A stretch of DNA of 64,000 nucleotides, from assembly GCF_936943645.1 (NCBI RefSeq), contig NZ_CAKZJO010000049.1, positions 1 through 64,000 on the forward strand. The letters are read 5' to 3'. Of the stretch, positions 47,379 to 56,643 are shown in pieces. The translations under genes and the position numbers were made by a program. The notes below the pieces were generated by a model, which worked only from the letters and a program-made list of their open reading frames with translations, was not told the origin of the DNA and made no database searches. Each line of letters begins with the position of its first letter. Within the stretch, counting starts at the first letter, position 1. The stretch is from an uncultured Bradyrhizobium sp. Lineage in GTDB: Bacteria > Pseudomonadota > Alphaproteobacteria > Rhizobiales > Xanthobacteraceae.

Positions 47379-48143
47379 CTACGTGCCGAGCAGCGGCTCG
47401 ATGCTGCAATCCAGCAGGCGCGGGTCGATCCCCGCCTCCATGCCCGCGAACATCGAATCCATGAAGTCGATCAGGGCATCGCTCGCCTTGACCGCGTCCT
47501 CGACGCGGCGGCCGGCAACTGCGGCCAGAATGGCGAGATGATGATCGATCGTGCCGGACAGATCGGTCTGCCCCGGCATGAAGCGGTGATGGATGTAGCC
47601 GATGCGGCGATACAGCGTATGCAGCGGCCGCAGCGTGTGCACCAGGAACGGCTCGCCGGCGGCTTCCAGCACCAGCGCGTCGATGCGGCGGTCGATATGA
47701 TTGAATTCGTCGAGCGTCAGGCTGGCGCGGCGCTCGCGCAGGAGGCGCTCGATATGCAGGGCCTGATTGCGATGCGAGAGGCTGGCGCGATCGGCCGCAA
47801 GGCGGATCACGAAACGCTCCATGTCGCGGCGCAGGCCCAGCAGCATGCGCTCGCGCGCAAGATCGATCGGCGCAATCCGCAGGCCGTGCCGCGGACGGAT
47901 GATGATGAGCGTGTCGGCGGAGAGACGATTGACGGCGTGGTGCACCGGCGTACGGCCGAAGCCGGTGATCTCCTGCAATTCCAGCATGGTCATGAACTGG
48001 CCGGGCTTGAGCTCGCAATGAACGAGCAGCTCCTCGATCTTCTGATAGGCCAACTCGAAGAAATTGACGCGGTTGCGCCGCGAGGGCCTGCCCTCGCCGT
48101 CGTCGGCTCTCACCACCTCGAGGGCGCGCTTGCGCCGTGCCAT
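47379..48143 (-). CDS. GntR-family regulator with FCD domain
   Basis: The 254-residue protein has an N-terminal winged HTH (about 25-90; ELKPGQFMTMLELQEITGFG, TPVHHAVNRLSADTLI) and a FCD-type C-terminal domain (about 105-235; LTLDEFNHIDRRIDALVLEAAG). GGGGAGGA precedes ATG 48143. It shares an operon with the MFS transporter and faces the dehydratase operon. The repeat of TTGTGATAT in the intergenic region is its probable target. Confidence 0.88.
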   Translation of the reverse strand: MARRKRALEVVRADDGEGRPSRRNRVNFFELAYQKIEELLVHCELKPGQFMTMLELQEITGFGRTPVHHAVNRLSADTLIIIRPRHGLRIAPIDLARERMLLGLRRDMERFVIRLAADRASLSHRNQALHIERLLRERRASLTLDEFNHIDRRIDALVLEAAGEPFLVHTLRPLHTLYRRIGYIHHRFMPGQTDLSGTIDHHLAILAAVAGRRVEDAVKASDALIDFMDSMFAGMEAGIDPRLLDCSIEPLLGT

Positions 48144-48205
48144 GTGTCGTCCTCCCCGTCCGCCCGCGTTCTCGGTGCTGTTGCGTCCGCCGGAGGACGC
48201 CTCGT

Positions 48206-48242
48206 TTGTGATATCCTTAAAACATGTTGTGATATATTACAA
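48206..48242. promoter_or_regulatory. Repeated operator half-sites in the divergent promoter
   Basis: TTGTGATAT occurs at 48206-48214 and again at 48227-48235, a 21-base spacing, which is two helical turns. The second copy is part of an imperfect 16-base palindrome, TTGTGATATATTACAA, with a single mismatched pair. It lies between the GntR gene and the dehydratase gene. It probably binds the GntR/FCD protein encoded to the left. Confidence 0.6.
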
Positions 48243-48332
48243 GCGGGCGTAAGACTGCGCCCAGCTCGCCGCCAGGCGGCCCGAAAATGACAAACAAGCG
48301 GGCGTTATGTTCCCAAAGGGAGGATTGTTGCC

Positions 48333-49532
48333 GTGAAGATCATGTCGATCGAGACCCTGCGCACCGAGGAATTCTCCAATGTGATCTGGGTGCGCGTCCA
48401 CACCGACACCGGCGTGATCGGGCTTGGCGAGACGTTCTACGGTGCGGGCGCGGTCGAGGCGCAGATCCACGACACCTTCGCCGGCCGCCTGCTCGGCCGC
48501 AATCCCCTGCACATCGAGGCGATCCACCGCGACATGCTGAACCTGCCGATGGCGCAGTCCTCCACCGGAGTCGAATATCGGGCGGCGTCCGCGATCGACA
48601 TTGCCCTGTGGGATCTGTTCGGCAAGGTCTGCAATCAGCCGGTGCACCAGATGCTCGGCGGGCTCTGCCGCGACAAGCAGCGCATCTACAACACCTGCGC
48701 CGGGACGCAATATGTCCGCTCCACCAATATCAGCCCGGTCTCGAACTGGAATCTCGGCGCGTCCAAGGGACCGTACGAGGATCTCGACGGCTTCATGAAC
48801 CGCGCCGATGCGCTGGCCGAGAGCCTGTTGGAGAGCGGCATCTCGGCGATGAAGATCTGGCCATTCGATCCGGCGGCGCAGGAAAACAAGGGACTCTACA
48901 TCACCGCCGCCCAGATGAAGCAGGCGATCGAGCCGTTCGAGAAGATCCGCAAAGCCGTCGGCGACAAGATGGAGATCATGGTCGAGCTCCACTCGCTGTG
49001 GAACCTGCCGACCGCCAAGCAGATCGCGCGCGCGCTCGAGCCGTACAAGCCGACCTGGTACGAAGATCCGATCCGGATGAACTCGCCGCAGGCGCTGGCC
49101 GAATACGCCCGCTCGACCGACGTCTGGGTCTGCGCCAGCGAAACGCTGGGCTCGCGCTTCCCCTACAAGGACATGCTCGACCGCGACGCCATGCATGTGG
49201 TGATGGCGGATCTGTGCTGGACCGGCGGCCTCACCGAGGGCCGCAAGATTGCCGCGATGGCCGAGACCTATCACCGCCCCTTTGCCCCGCATGACTGCAT
49301 CGGGCCGATCGGCTTCATCGCGGCCATCCACATGTCGTTCAGCCAGCCCAACACGCTGATCCAGGAATCGGTGCGCGCGTTCTACAAAGGCTGGTACAAC
49401 GAGCTCGTCACCACGATGCCTGTTATTAAGGACGGCTACGTCTTCCCGATGGAAGGTCCCGGCCTTGGCGTCGACCTTCTGCCCGCCGTATTCGACCGCT
49501 CCGATCTGATCGTGCGCCGTTCCAACGTCTAA
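48333..49532 (+). CDS. Mandelate racemase/muconate lactonizing enzyme family dehydratase
   Basis: The 399-residue enolase-superfamily enzyme has an N-terminal capping domain (about 1-120) and a TIM barrel. The second-strand motif is GISAMKIWPFD (Lys-x-Trp), metal ligands lie in MVELHSLWN, WYEDPI and CASETL, and the catalytic His is in PFAPHDCIGP. Sugar-acid dehydratases of this family take a 1,5-acid to a 2-keto-3-deoxy acid. Next to gluconate/idonate dehydrogenase-like genes, a sugar acid substrate is likely. Translation starts at GTG 48333 after AGGGAGGA; ATG 48342 is an alternative. Confidence 0.85.
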   Translation: MKIMSIETLRTEEFSNVIWVRVHTDTGVIGLGETFYGAGAVEAQIHDTFAGRLLGRNPLHIEAIHRDMLNLPMAQSSTGVEYRAASAIDIALWDLFGKVCNQPVHQMLGGLCRDKQRIYNTCAGTQYVRSTNISPVSNWNLGASKGPYEDLDGFMNRADALAESLLESGISAMKIWPFDPAAQENKGLYITAAQMKQAIEPFEKIRKAVGDKMEIMVELHSLWNLPTAKQIARALEPYKPTWYEDPIRMNSPQALAEYARSTDVWVCASETLGSRFPYKDMLDRDAMHVVMADLCWTGGLTEGRKIAAMAETYHRPFAPHDCIGPIGFIAAIHMSFSQPNTLIQESVRAFYKGWYNELVTTMPVIKDGYVFPMEGPGLGVDLLPAVFDRSDLIVRRSNV

Positions 49533-49543
49533 GGATTCTCGAG

Positions 49544-50311
49544 ATGAGCACCTCCCTCTTCGATCTCTCCGGCCGCACCGCGCTCGTGACCGGCTCCTCT
49601 CGCGGGCTCGGCCGCGCCATCGCCGAGGGCATGGCGAAGGCAGGCGCGAGGATCATCATCAATGGCGTCGACCCCAAGCGCGTCGAGCAGGCCGTCGCCG
49701 AGTTTCGCGCCGCCGGGCATCAGGCCGAAGGCGCCGCCTTCAACGTCACCGACGAGCCCGCCATCATCGCCGCCTTCAACGACTTCGACAAAAAGGGCAT
49801 CGCCGTCGACATCCTCGTCAACAATGCCGGCATCCAGCACCGCAAGCCGCTGGTCGAATTCACCACCGACGAATGGCGCAAGGTGATCGAGACCGACCTC
49901 ACCAGCGCCTTCGTGATCGGCCGCGAGGCCGGCAAGCGCATGATCCCGCGCAAGCGCGGCAAGATCATCAATATCGGCTCGCTCGGCAGCGAGCTCGCCC
50001 GCCCCACCATCGCGCCCTACACCGCGGCCAAGGGCGGCATCAAGAACCTGACCCGTTCGATGGCGGTCGAATGGGCCCAGCACGGCATCCAGGCCAACGC
50101 GATCGGCCCGGGTTACATGCTGACCGACATGAACGAGGCGCTGGTCAACAACACCGATTTCAACACCTGGCTGATGGGCCGCATTCCCTCCAAGCGCTGG
50201 GGCAAGCCGGACGAGCTGGTGGGCGCGGCGATCTTCCTCGCCTCGGACGCCTCCACCTACGTCAACGGCCAGATCATCTATGTCGATGGCGGCATGATCG
50301 CCGCGATGTGA
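49544..50311 (+). CDS. Gluconate 5-dehydrogenase-like SDR
   Basis: The 255-residue NAD(P)-dependent SDR has TGSSRGLGRAIAEGMA, NNAGIQHRKPLVEF, catalytic Ser in NIGSLGS, and Tyr-x3-Lys in YTAAK. The IQANAIGPGYMLTDM stretch and length match 5-keto-gluconate reductase/gluconate 5-dehydrogenases (IdnO type). Together with the next gene it would interconvert L-idonate, 5-ketogluconate and gluconate. Confidence 0.88.
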   Translation: MSTSLFDLSGRTALVTGSSRGLGRAIAEGMAKAGARIIINGVDPKRVEQAVAEFRAAGHQAEGAAFNVTDEPAIIAAFNDFDKKGIAVDILVNNAGIQHRKPLVEFTTDEWRKVIETDLTSAFVIGREAGKRMIPRKRGKIINIGSLGSELARPTIAPYTAAKGGIKNLTRSMAVEWAQHGIQANAIGPGYMLTDMNEALVNNTDFNTWLMGRIPSKRWGKPDELVGAAIFLASDASTYVNGQIIYVDGGMIAAM

Positions 50312-50332
50312 TCGCAGACAAAGGAGCAGACC

Positions 50333-51364
50333 ATGCGCGCCGTCGTCATCCACGCCCCGAAAGACCTGCGGATCGACAGCTACCCCGATCCGGCACCCGG
50401 CCCGGGCGAGGTCCGCGTCAAGATCGCAAATGGCGGCATCTGCGGCTCCGACCTGCACTACTACCACCACGGCGGTTTCGGCGTCGTGCGCATCCAGCAG
50501 CCGATGGCGCTGGGTCATGAGATCGCGGGCGTCGTGGCCGATGTCGGTGACGGCGTCAGCAGCGTGAAGGCTGGCACGCGCGTGGCGGTCAATCCGAGCA
50601 AGCCGTGCGGGCAGTGCCTGCACTGCCAGGAGGGCATGCGCAACCAGTGCCTCGACATGCGCTTCCTCGGCAGCGCGATGCGCTTTCCCCATGTGCAGGG
50701 CGGTTTTCGCGAGTTCATCACGGTCGACGCCACCCAGGCGGTGCCGATCGCGGACAAGCTGTCGCTGGCGGAAGCTGCGGTCGCCGAGCCGCTGGCGGTG
50801 TGCCTGCATGCCGGCAAGCAGGCCGGCCCCCTGCTCGGCAAGCGCGTGCTGATCACCGGCTGCGGCCCGATCGGTGCGCTGATGATTCTGGTCTCGCGCT
50901 TCGGCGGTGCATCCGAGATCGTGGTGACGGACGTCGCCGAGGCGCCGCTCGCGGTCGCCAGGAAGCTCGGCGCGACGCATGCCATCAATGTTGCGGCAAA
51001 TGCTTCGGCGCTCGACCCGTGGCGTGCCGGCAAGGGCGTGTTCGACACGCTGTTCGAGGCCTCCGGCAACCAGGCCGCGCTCCGCACCGCGCTCGACGTG
51101 CTCCGCCCCGGCGCGACGCTGGTCCAGCTCGGCCTCGGCGGCGAGATGACGCTGCCGATCAACTCCATCGTCGCCAAGGAATTGCAGCTCCGCGGCACCT
51201 TCCGCTTCGATCCCGAGTTCGAGCTGGCGGTGCGGCTGATGGGCGAAGGCCTGATCGACGTGAAGCCGCTGATCACGGCCGCCATGCCGTTCGAGAGCGC
51301 GGTCGCGGCCTTCGAGCTCGCCAGCGACCGCTCGCAGTCGATGAAGGTTCAGCTCACCTTTTAG
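50333..51364 (+). CDS. idnD: L-idonate 5-dehydrogenase-like zinc dehydrogenase
   Basis: The 343-residue medium-chain dehydrogenase has the catalytic-zinc motif GGICGSDLHYYHHGG, GHEIAG, and structural-zinc cluster CGQCLHCQEGMRNQC. The nucleotide site is GCGPIGALMI. Its size and position beside a gluconate 5-dehydrogenase-like gene fit L-idonate 5-dehydrogenase. The gene ends with an 11-base convergent overlap with the next gene. Confidence 0.8.
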   Translation: MRAVVIHAPKDLRIDSYPDPAPGPGEVRVKIANGGICGSDLHYYHHGGFGVVRIQQPMALGHEIAGVVADVGDGVSSVKAGTRVAVNPSKPCGQCLHCQEGMRNQCLDMRFLGSAMRFPHVQGGFREFITVDATQAVPIADKLSLAEAAVAEPLAVCLHAGKQAGPLLGKRVLITGCGPIGALMILVSRFGGASEIVVTDVAEAPLAVARKLGATHAINVAANASALDPWRAGKGVFDTLFEASGNQAALRTALDVLRPGATLVQLGLGGEMTLPINSIVAKELQLRGTFRFDPEFELAVRLMGEGLIDVKPLITAAMPFESAVAAFELASDRSQSMKVQLTF

Positions 51365-52268
51365 CAGCGTCGGCGGCCTGCTGACTCTCGATCAGCCGGT
51401 CGCTGACCAGGCGAACCGCGCCGCGCTTCCAGGAATAGTCGGCGCCGAGGCGCAGGCCGCTGTCGCCGCGCGCCAGCACCGCGCCGGTGCGGGCATCGCG
51501 CAGCTGGAAGCCGAGCGTGTATTCGGTGCGGCTGACCCGCCGCACCACCCCGATCAGCGATTGATCCGCGCCCAGCTTCCGGGCGACCGCGGCCTCGCAG
51601 CCGCCGCAGTCTCGTAGAGCACCCGCCTTCGCCGCCTCGCCGCCCGCGCCGCCGACGTCGACGATGCGGTAGCGGCCGGACTGGCCAAGCACGTCACGCA
51701 CACCGCCGGTGGTTTCGGCGAGATATGACGCGTCTGAAGCGGCCAAGGTGCTTCCTGACGCCGCCGTCATGTCCTCGAGCTCGAACTCGAACACGGCGAG
51801 CGCGACCGGCGCAGGCGTGCCGAGCGCCGCGATGACCTCGCGGGCGAGGAACGTTTCGGCGCGGTCCCAGGCTTCGTCGTTGTCGCCGCGGAAGGTATAG
51901 AGCTTCTCGAACAGGACCTTCGCGGCCGTGGTGTCGATCACGGCGACGCGCGCCCATTGCACCAACGTGCTCGTCTTCTGGACGCCGCCGACGACCTTGA
52001 ATTTCGCATCGCCTTGCCGGGCGGGCGTGAGCTGATAGCGCTTGTCCGCCCCGACGTCCCGCCGCAGCGCGACCATGAATGCGCCCAGCCGCTTCTCGTG
52101 GACGGCGGTCTGGTCGACCGGTTCGCCGGACGTATCCAGATACTGGAAATCCTCGATCGACACGCGCGCCGGAGTTGCGGCGGCCGCCTCGGTGCCCGCG
52201 CCGGCAGGCCGGACGCCCACGAGGACGGCCAGGAGAAAAGCAGAGAGGATCAACCGGGAGAGGTGCAT
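51354..52268 (-). CDS. Secreted DUF3280/DUF2380-like protein
   Basis: The 304-residue protein has a signal peptide (about 1-26; hydrophobic LILSAFLLAVLVGV) and a two-part domain. The C-terminal half has the DUF3280-type pattern ALAVFEFELEDMTAA, GRYRIVDVGG, CGGCEAAVARKLGADQSLIGVV and RDARTGAVLARGD. The N-terminal half repeats a similar fold. Function unknown. It is convergent with idnD, and divergent from the histidine kinase gene. The ATG at 52268 gives the signal peptide; the open frame before it does not. Confidence 0.7.
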   Translation of the reverse strand: MHLSRLILSAFLLAVLVGVRPAGAGTEAAAATPARVSIEDFQYLDTSGEPVDQTAVHEKRLGAFMVALRRDVGADKRYQLTPARQGDAKFKVVGGVQKTSTLVQWARVAVIDTTAAKVLFEKLYTFRGDNDEAWDRAETFLAREVIAALGTPAPVALAVFEFELEDMTAASGSTLAASDASYLAETTGGVRDVLGQSGRYRIVDVGGAGGEAAKAGALRDCGGCEAAVARKLGADQSLIGVVRRVSRTEYTLGFQLRDARTGAVLARGDSGLRLGADYSWKRGAVRLVSDRLIESQQAADAAKR

Positions 52269-52460
52269 GTGCGGGGCCTCGCTGGATCGAGCAGTCCGCA
52301 AATCTCGGCAGCAGCCCTCGGCCCTGCAACGGCGACCGTCCCGGCGAGCGCCGGGAAAATTTCACGCCATTGCACTGCAGTAACGCGTAGCGCTTTCCGC
52401 GGCCAGCGTTCTGCCGTTTAATGCGGAAGCGACAAACCCGTTCGCACAAGGTGCCTCTCG

Positions 52461-53837
52461 ATGTGGAACCGCCCGAGATTCGATCTCAAGGTCCGTTTGA
52501 CGTTGCGCGTGGCCGCGATCTCGGCCGCCTGCTTCGCCGGAATCTCCGCCTATTTCCTCATCACGGCCGATCGCGAGGCCCATGCGCGCATCGACGGCAT
52601 CGCCACGATCGTCGCAAAGTCGCTGGAGCTGCAGCAGGGCAAGGTTCAGTGGGTGGCCGGCCCGCGCGACTTTCCCAACCTCGACCCCGTCGCCGCCTAT
52701 GTGATGACGCCCGGCCTGTGCCTGGCATTCCGCGGCGCGAGCGGCGAGATGCTGCAGCGGTTCTGCAGCGGTGCGCCCGCCCCGGCGAGCCCGCCGCCGC
52801 AGGCCTTTACGGCCTTCTATCGCAGCCTGTTCGACCCCGGCCGTGAAGCATCGCGGCCCGTGATCGTGCGCGGCGCCAAGCTCGGCGAGACCGTTGTCTC
52901 GGTCGATCCGGCGGTGCAGACCGCGGAGGCCTGGCATGAGGCCGGCCGCCTGATGATCGCACTTGCGATCGCGCTGCCGCTGCTGTGCCTCTTGGTTTAC
53001 GCCGCGCTGGCGCGCGCGCTGCGTCCGACCCGCCTGATCTGCACCGGCCTCGAACGGATCGCGGCCAACGACCTCTCAGCGCGGCTGCCGCCGTTCGATC
53101 TCGCCGAGCTTTCCGCGATCCGCGACGGCTTCAACCATCTCGCCGAAAGCCTCGACACCGCGCTGGCCGAACGCAGCGAGCTGACGCGCAAGCTGATCGC
53201 GCTGCAAGACGACGAGCGCCGCCATCTCGCGCGCGAGCTGCACGACGAGTTCGGCCAGTCGCTGGCCGCGATCCGCGCGCTGGCCTCCTCCGCCCGCCAG
53301 ACCGCCGTGCAGGACTGCCCCGCCATGCTCGGTGAATGCGACGGCATCGCGCGGACCGCGACGGGCATGATGGAGACGCTGCGCGGCGCGCTGTTCCGGC
53401 TGCGCCCGCCCGATGTCGAGGAGCTCGGCCTCGTTGCGAGCCTGGAAGGCCTGGTCGCGGGCTGGAACGGACGCAGCCGCGGCGAGACGCGCTTTTCGAT
53501 CCAGTTCGACGGCGCCGTCGAGACGCTGCCGGCCACGATCAGCGCCAATCTCTACCGCATCGTGCAGGAGGCGCTGACCAATGCCGCCAAGCACGCCGGC
53601 GCCACTGGCGTCGGCGTGCATTTGACGATGGCGACAAGCGAGATTGCGCTTGCCATCGACGACGACGGCCGGCCCGGCGATGCCTCCAGCAAGTCCGGCA
53701 TGGGCCTGCTCGGCATGCGCGAGCGCGTTGCGGCGTTGCGCGGCCGGATGAGCTTCGAGGCCGGCGCCAATGGCGGCTCGGCGCTTCGCATCGTCATTCC
53801 GGTGGCCGCCGCCGAGGTGCTGGAGCATGCGGCATGA
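52461..53837 (+). CDS. NarX-type membrane histidine kinase
   Basis: The 458-residue protein has a membrane segment (about 15-35), a periplasmic sensor region (about 40-150), a second membrane segment (about 160-182), a HAMP-like linker, and a HisKA_3 dimer domain with phospho-His261 in LARELHDEFGQSLAAI. The ATPase has NLYRIVQEALTNAAKHA and GMGLLGMRERV. The periplasmic region has no domain I recognise. ATGA couples it to the response regulator. The upstream DUF3280-like secreted protein could share its signal. Confidence 0.92.
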   Translation: MWNRPRFDLKVRLTLRVAAISAACFAGISAYFLITADREAHARIDGIATIVAKSLELQQGKVQWVAGPRDFPNLDPVAAYVMTPGLCLAFRGASGEMLQRFCSGAPAPASPPPQAFTAFYRSLFDPGREASRPVIVRGAKLGETVVSVDPAVQTAEAWHEAGRLMIALAIALPLLCLLVYAALARALRPTRLICTGLERIAANDLSARLPPFDLAELSAIRDGFNHLAESLDTALAERSELTRKLIALQDDERRHLARELHDEFGQSLAAIRALASSARQTAVQDCPAMLGECDGIARTATGMMETLRGALFRLRPPDVEELGLVASLEGLVAGWNGRSRGETRFSIQFDGAVETLPATISANLYRIVQEALTNAAKHAGATGVGVHLTMATSEIALAIDDDGRPGDASSKSGMGLLGMRERVAALRGRMSFEAGANGGSALRIVIPVAAAEVLEHAA

Positions 53838-54496
53838 GCGATGCCGATGCCTCCATCCTTTTGGTCGACGACCATTCCGTGGTCCGCGAGGGCTATCGCT
53901 CCGTGCTGCAGAAGCAGCCGGGCCTTCGCGTCGTCGCCGAGGCCGCCGACGGCGCAGAAGCCTATCGTCTGTACAAATCCGAGACGCCCGATCTCGTCAT
54001 CATGGATCTGAGCATGCCCGGCATCGGCGGCATCGAGGCGATCAGGCGGATCCGGCAGTGGGACAAGGGCGCAAGGATCCTCATCTTCACCATGCACCAG
54101 AATGCGGGCTTCGCCGTGCAGGCGATCCGTGCCGGCGCCAGGGGCTACGTCACCAAGACCAGCCCGCCCGAGACGCTGGTGCGGGCGGTGATGGACGTGC
54201 TCGCCGGCAAGATCGCCATCAGCCCCGACATCGACCACGAGCTGGCGCTGAGCCGGCTCGGCGGCGAAAGCTCGGCCGCCGACGTCCTCACCGCGCGCGA
54301 GTTCGAGGTGCTGCGGCTGCTGCTGGCCGAGAAGACGACGGACGAGATCGCCGAGACGCTGCATGTCAGCCCGAAGACGGTGGCGAACCTGCATTCCCTG
54401 ATCAAGGACAAGCTCGGCGTCGGCTCCGACATCGAGCTGGTCCGCCTCGCGCTGCGCCAGGGACTGTTGACGGAGCCGGATCTGGGCGAGGCCTGA
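53834..54496 (+). CDS. LuxR/NarL-type response regulator
   Basis: The 220-residue regulator has a receiver domain (about 8-125) with phospho-Asp58 in LVIMDLSMPG and a C-terminal LuxR HTH (about 150-215; LTAREFEVLRLLLAEKTTDEIA then SPKTVANLHSLIKDKLGV). The start overlaps the kinase stop as ATGA, so the pair is a complete two-component system. The target promoter is unknown. It is convergent with the secreted metallo-hydrolase gene at 54500. Confidence 0.92.
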   Translation: MSDADASILLVDDHSVVREGYRSVLQKQPGLRVVAEAADGAEAYRLYKSETPDLVIMDLSMPGIGGIEAIRRIRQWDKGARILIFTMHQNAGFAVQAIRAGARGYVTKTSPPETLVRAVMDVLAGKIAISPDIDHELALSRLGGESSAADVLTAREFEVLRLLLAEKTTDEIAETLHVSPKTVANLHSLIKDKLGVGSDIELVRLALRQGLLTEPDLGEA

Positions 54497-54499
54497 TCG

Positions 54500-55471
54500 T
54501 CATCCGCCGCCAGGCGCAAGCCTCGTTCCATCGGGCGCAAATGCCTCGACCGTGTCGCCGATCGCAAACGACATCATATCGCGGCCGACGAGCAGAGGTC
54601 CCTTGTAGCCCGTGCGCGTGCGCAGGATCAGCGGCTCCTCCGGGATGTCGGGCACGGGCTTCACGGTGCCGAACACGATGTGGGAGTAGACCGCCAGCTT
54701 CGGTTTGGCGGCCGCGAAGATCTGGCCCGCCTCTTCCGGCGAGGTGTGGTGCGCCTGAATGTCCTTGTAGACCGGGCTCTTGATCAACAACTCCGGCTCG
54801 ATGACCGCGACCTCGTGGATCAGCAGATCGGCACCCTCCGCCGCTTTCGCTACCCGCTCGTCGTATTTGGTGTCACCGGACAGCACAACCTTGTGGCCGC
54901 CATATTCGACGACGTAACCGAACGACGGCTTGATCTTCTCGCCGTGATTGACCTCGATCGCGGTGACCTTGACGCCGTTGTTGTCGTAGACCGGCCCGGC
55001 CTCGATATCCTTCGCGGCAAATCTGATCGCCTTGGGATCGAGGTGTTCGTCATCGATGCGAATGCGGATGTCGTCGGCAAAGGCCTTCGTCAGGTTCTCC
55101 GTCATCGCAACCGTGCCCCTGGGTCCGTAGAGCTTCATCGGTCCTTTGCGGGATGCCCACGGCGTGGCGAGCCAGCCGGTCAACCACATGTCGGGGAGAC
55201 CGACGAGGTGGTCGGAATGCATGTGGGTGATGAAATTCGCGGTGATCGCGCCGAGCGGGATCTTCAGTCTGTAGAGCTGCATGGTCGAGCCGCGGCCGAG
55301 GTCGAACAGCAGCTTCTCGTTCCCCGCCTCCACCAGCGTCGAGGCGCTGAAGCTGGTCGGCCGCGGGGTCGGCACGCCGGTGCCGAGCAGCGTTACCTTG
55401 ATCGGTTCGGCCGAGGCAGCCGTCGTCAGCGCGAGCAGCGCGAAGCCTGCCCGCAAAATAGTCTTGAGCAT
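54500..55471 (-). CDS. Secreted metallo-beta-lactamase-fold hydrolase, RNase Z-like
   Basis: The 323-residue protein has a signal peptide (about 1-22; AGFALLALTTAASA). The metal motif THMHSDHLVGLP (HxHxDH), VVLSGDTKYDERV and a later AHHTSPEEAG histidine pair follow the RNase Z/arylsulfatase-like subgroup. Because it is exported, a small-molecule ester, lactone or sulfate is a more likely substrate than tRNA. AGGGAAGG precedes ATG 55471. It is the last gene of a leftward unit whose first gene is the extradiol dioxygenase. Confidence 0.85.
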   Translation of the reverse strand: MLKTILRAGFALLALTTAASAEPIKVTLLGTGVPTPRPTSFSASTLVEAGNEKLLFDLGRGSTMQLYRLKIPLGAITANFITHMHSDHLVGLPDMWLTGWLATPWASRKGPMKLYGPRGTVAMTENLTKAFADDIRIRIDDEHLDPKAIRFAAKDIEAGPVYDNNGVKVTAIEVNHGEKIKPSFGYVVEYGGHKVVLSGDTKYDERVAKAAEGADLLIHEVAVIEPELLIKSPVYKDIQAHHTSPEEAGQIFAAAKPKLAVYSHIVFGTVKPVPDIPEEPLILRTRTGYKGPLLVGRDMMSFAIGDTVEAFAPDGTRLAPGGG

Positions 55472-55515
55472 AGTATCCTTCCCTGATCGTCAGATTTTTG
55501 TCGCGTGGCCGCGGA

Positions 55516-56499
55516 TCATTCGCGCGCGATCACCTGGTCGAGCCACGCGCAGTTCAGCGGCGGCACGCGCGGATCGGCGACGCGGACGCCGCGGGCGGCT
55601 GCATCCATCCGCATCTCGCGCAAGCGCTTGCGCTGTTCCTCCGGCATATGAAGCCGCTCGTGTCCCCAGAGCGACGGACCGTCGAAGGTCTCGTGCGGCT
55701 GCCAGGTCTGGGGATCGATGATGCGTCCGCCCCAGCCATACTCGATGAAGAAGCCGGACGGCGTGTTCACGTAGAACGACGTCATGTGGTCGTTGGTGTG
55801 CCGGCCGAGCGTATAGACGACGCGGCCCTCTTCGAGCTGCGCGAGGTCATAGCCCTGACCGACATCGTCGAGGCTGCCGAGCTCCACCATGAAATGATGC
55901 ATCGCCTTCCGCCCCGAGCCGACCATCGCAAAGGAATGGTGGCGGCCGTTGACGTGGAAGAAATAGAGCCCGTAAGGCTTGAGCCCGAAGTCCGAGACGT
56001 GGAACCCGAGCACGTCGCGGTAGAACGGCAACAGCGGTTCGACGTCCTCGACGTTGAGCACGACGTGCCCCATGCCGAGCGCACCGGTGCGGAAACCCGA
56101 GATCGGCCGCCCCGGCTTGAACGGCTCGCTCGCGAGCTCCGGCTTGCAGAACGCCTCAAGCCGGCTGCCGGCGGGGTCGGCGAACGCGATCAGCTCGGCC
56201 ACATGTCGTTCATCGGCCAGCGCGCGCGAGCCGCGCGTGACCTTGACGCCGTGGCTTTCCAGCCGGCCCGCCAATTGATCCAGCTCTGCCATGGACGGAA
56301 CTTCCCAGCCCATCACCGCCAGCCCGGCATCGCTGCTGCCGTCGACGATCAGCCGCTGCTTGCGATCGTCCATGCGGAAGGCGCGCATCTTGCCGCCGCG
56401 ATCGACCTGTTGCATGCCGAGCAACCCGGTCGCCATCTGCCCCCACTGGTCGAGCTGCGATGAATTGATTCCGATATAGCCGAGCGCAGTGATTTCCAT
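55516..56499 (-). CDS. VOC-fold extradiol ring-cleavage dioxygenase
   Basis: The 327-residue enzyme has two VOC modules (about 1-130 and 145-290). The second carries likely iron ligands in GMGHVVLNVEDVEP, NGRHHSFAMV and FFIEYGWGG, matching type I extradiol dioxygenases such as 2,3-dihydroxybiphenyl 1,2-dioxygenase. It should open a catechol ring next to the hydroxyl groups. Its gene is divergent from the IclR regulator, and the operon to the right carries a ring hydroxylase and a FAH-type hydrolase. Confidence 0.85.
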   Translation of the reverse strand: MEITALGYIGINSSQLDQWGQMATGLLGMQQVDRGGKMRAFRMDDRKQRLIVDGSSDAGLAVMGWEVPSMAELDQLAGRLESHGVKVTRGSRALADERHVAELIAFADPAGSRLEAFCKPELASEPFKPGRPISGFRTGALGMGHVVLNVEDVEPLLPFYRDVLGFHVSDFGLKPYGLYFFHVNGRHHSFAMVGSGRKAMHHFMVELGSLDDVGQGYDLAQLEEGRVVYTLGRHTNDHMTSFYVNTPSGFFIEYGWGGRIIDPQTWQPHETFDGPSLWGHERLHMPEEQRKRLREMRMDAAARGVRVADPRVPPLNCAWLDQVIARE

Positions 56500-56643
56500 C
56501 GACGATCTCCCGAAGGCATCGCATGTGCCGCACTACGGCAAACTTGATACCGGCCGCGCGCGATCTTAACGTAGCCTTCCGCAATCGCTTCGCGTTCGCA
56601 ACGATAATCGCGGGACCGTGCGCCACAAGGGAGGAAATGCGAA

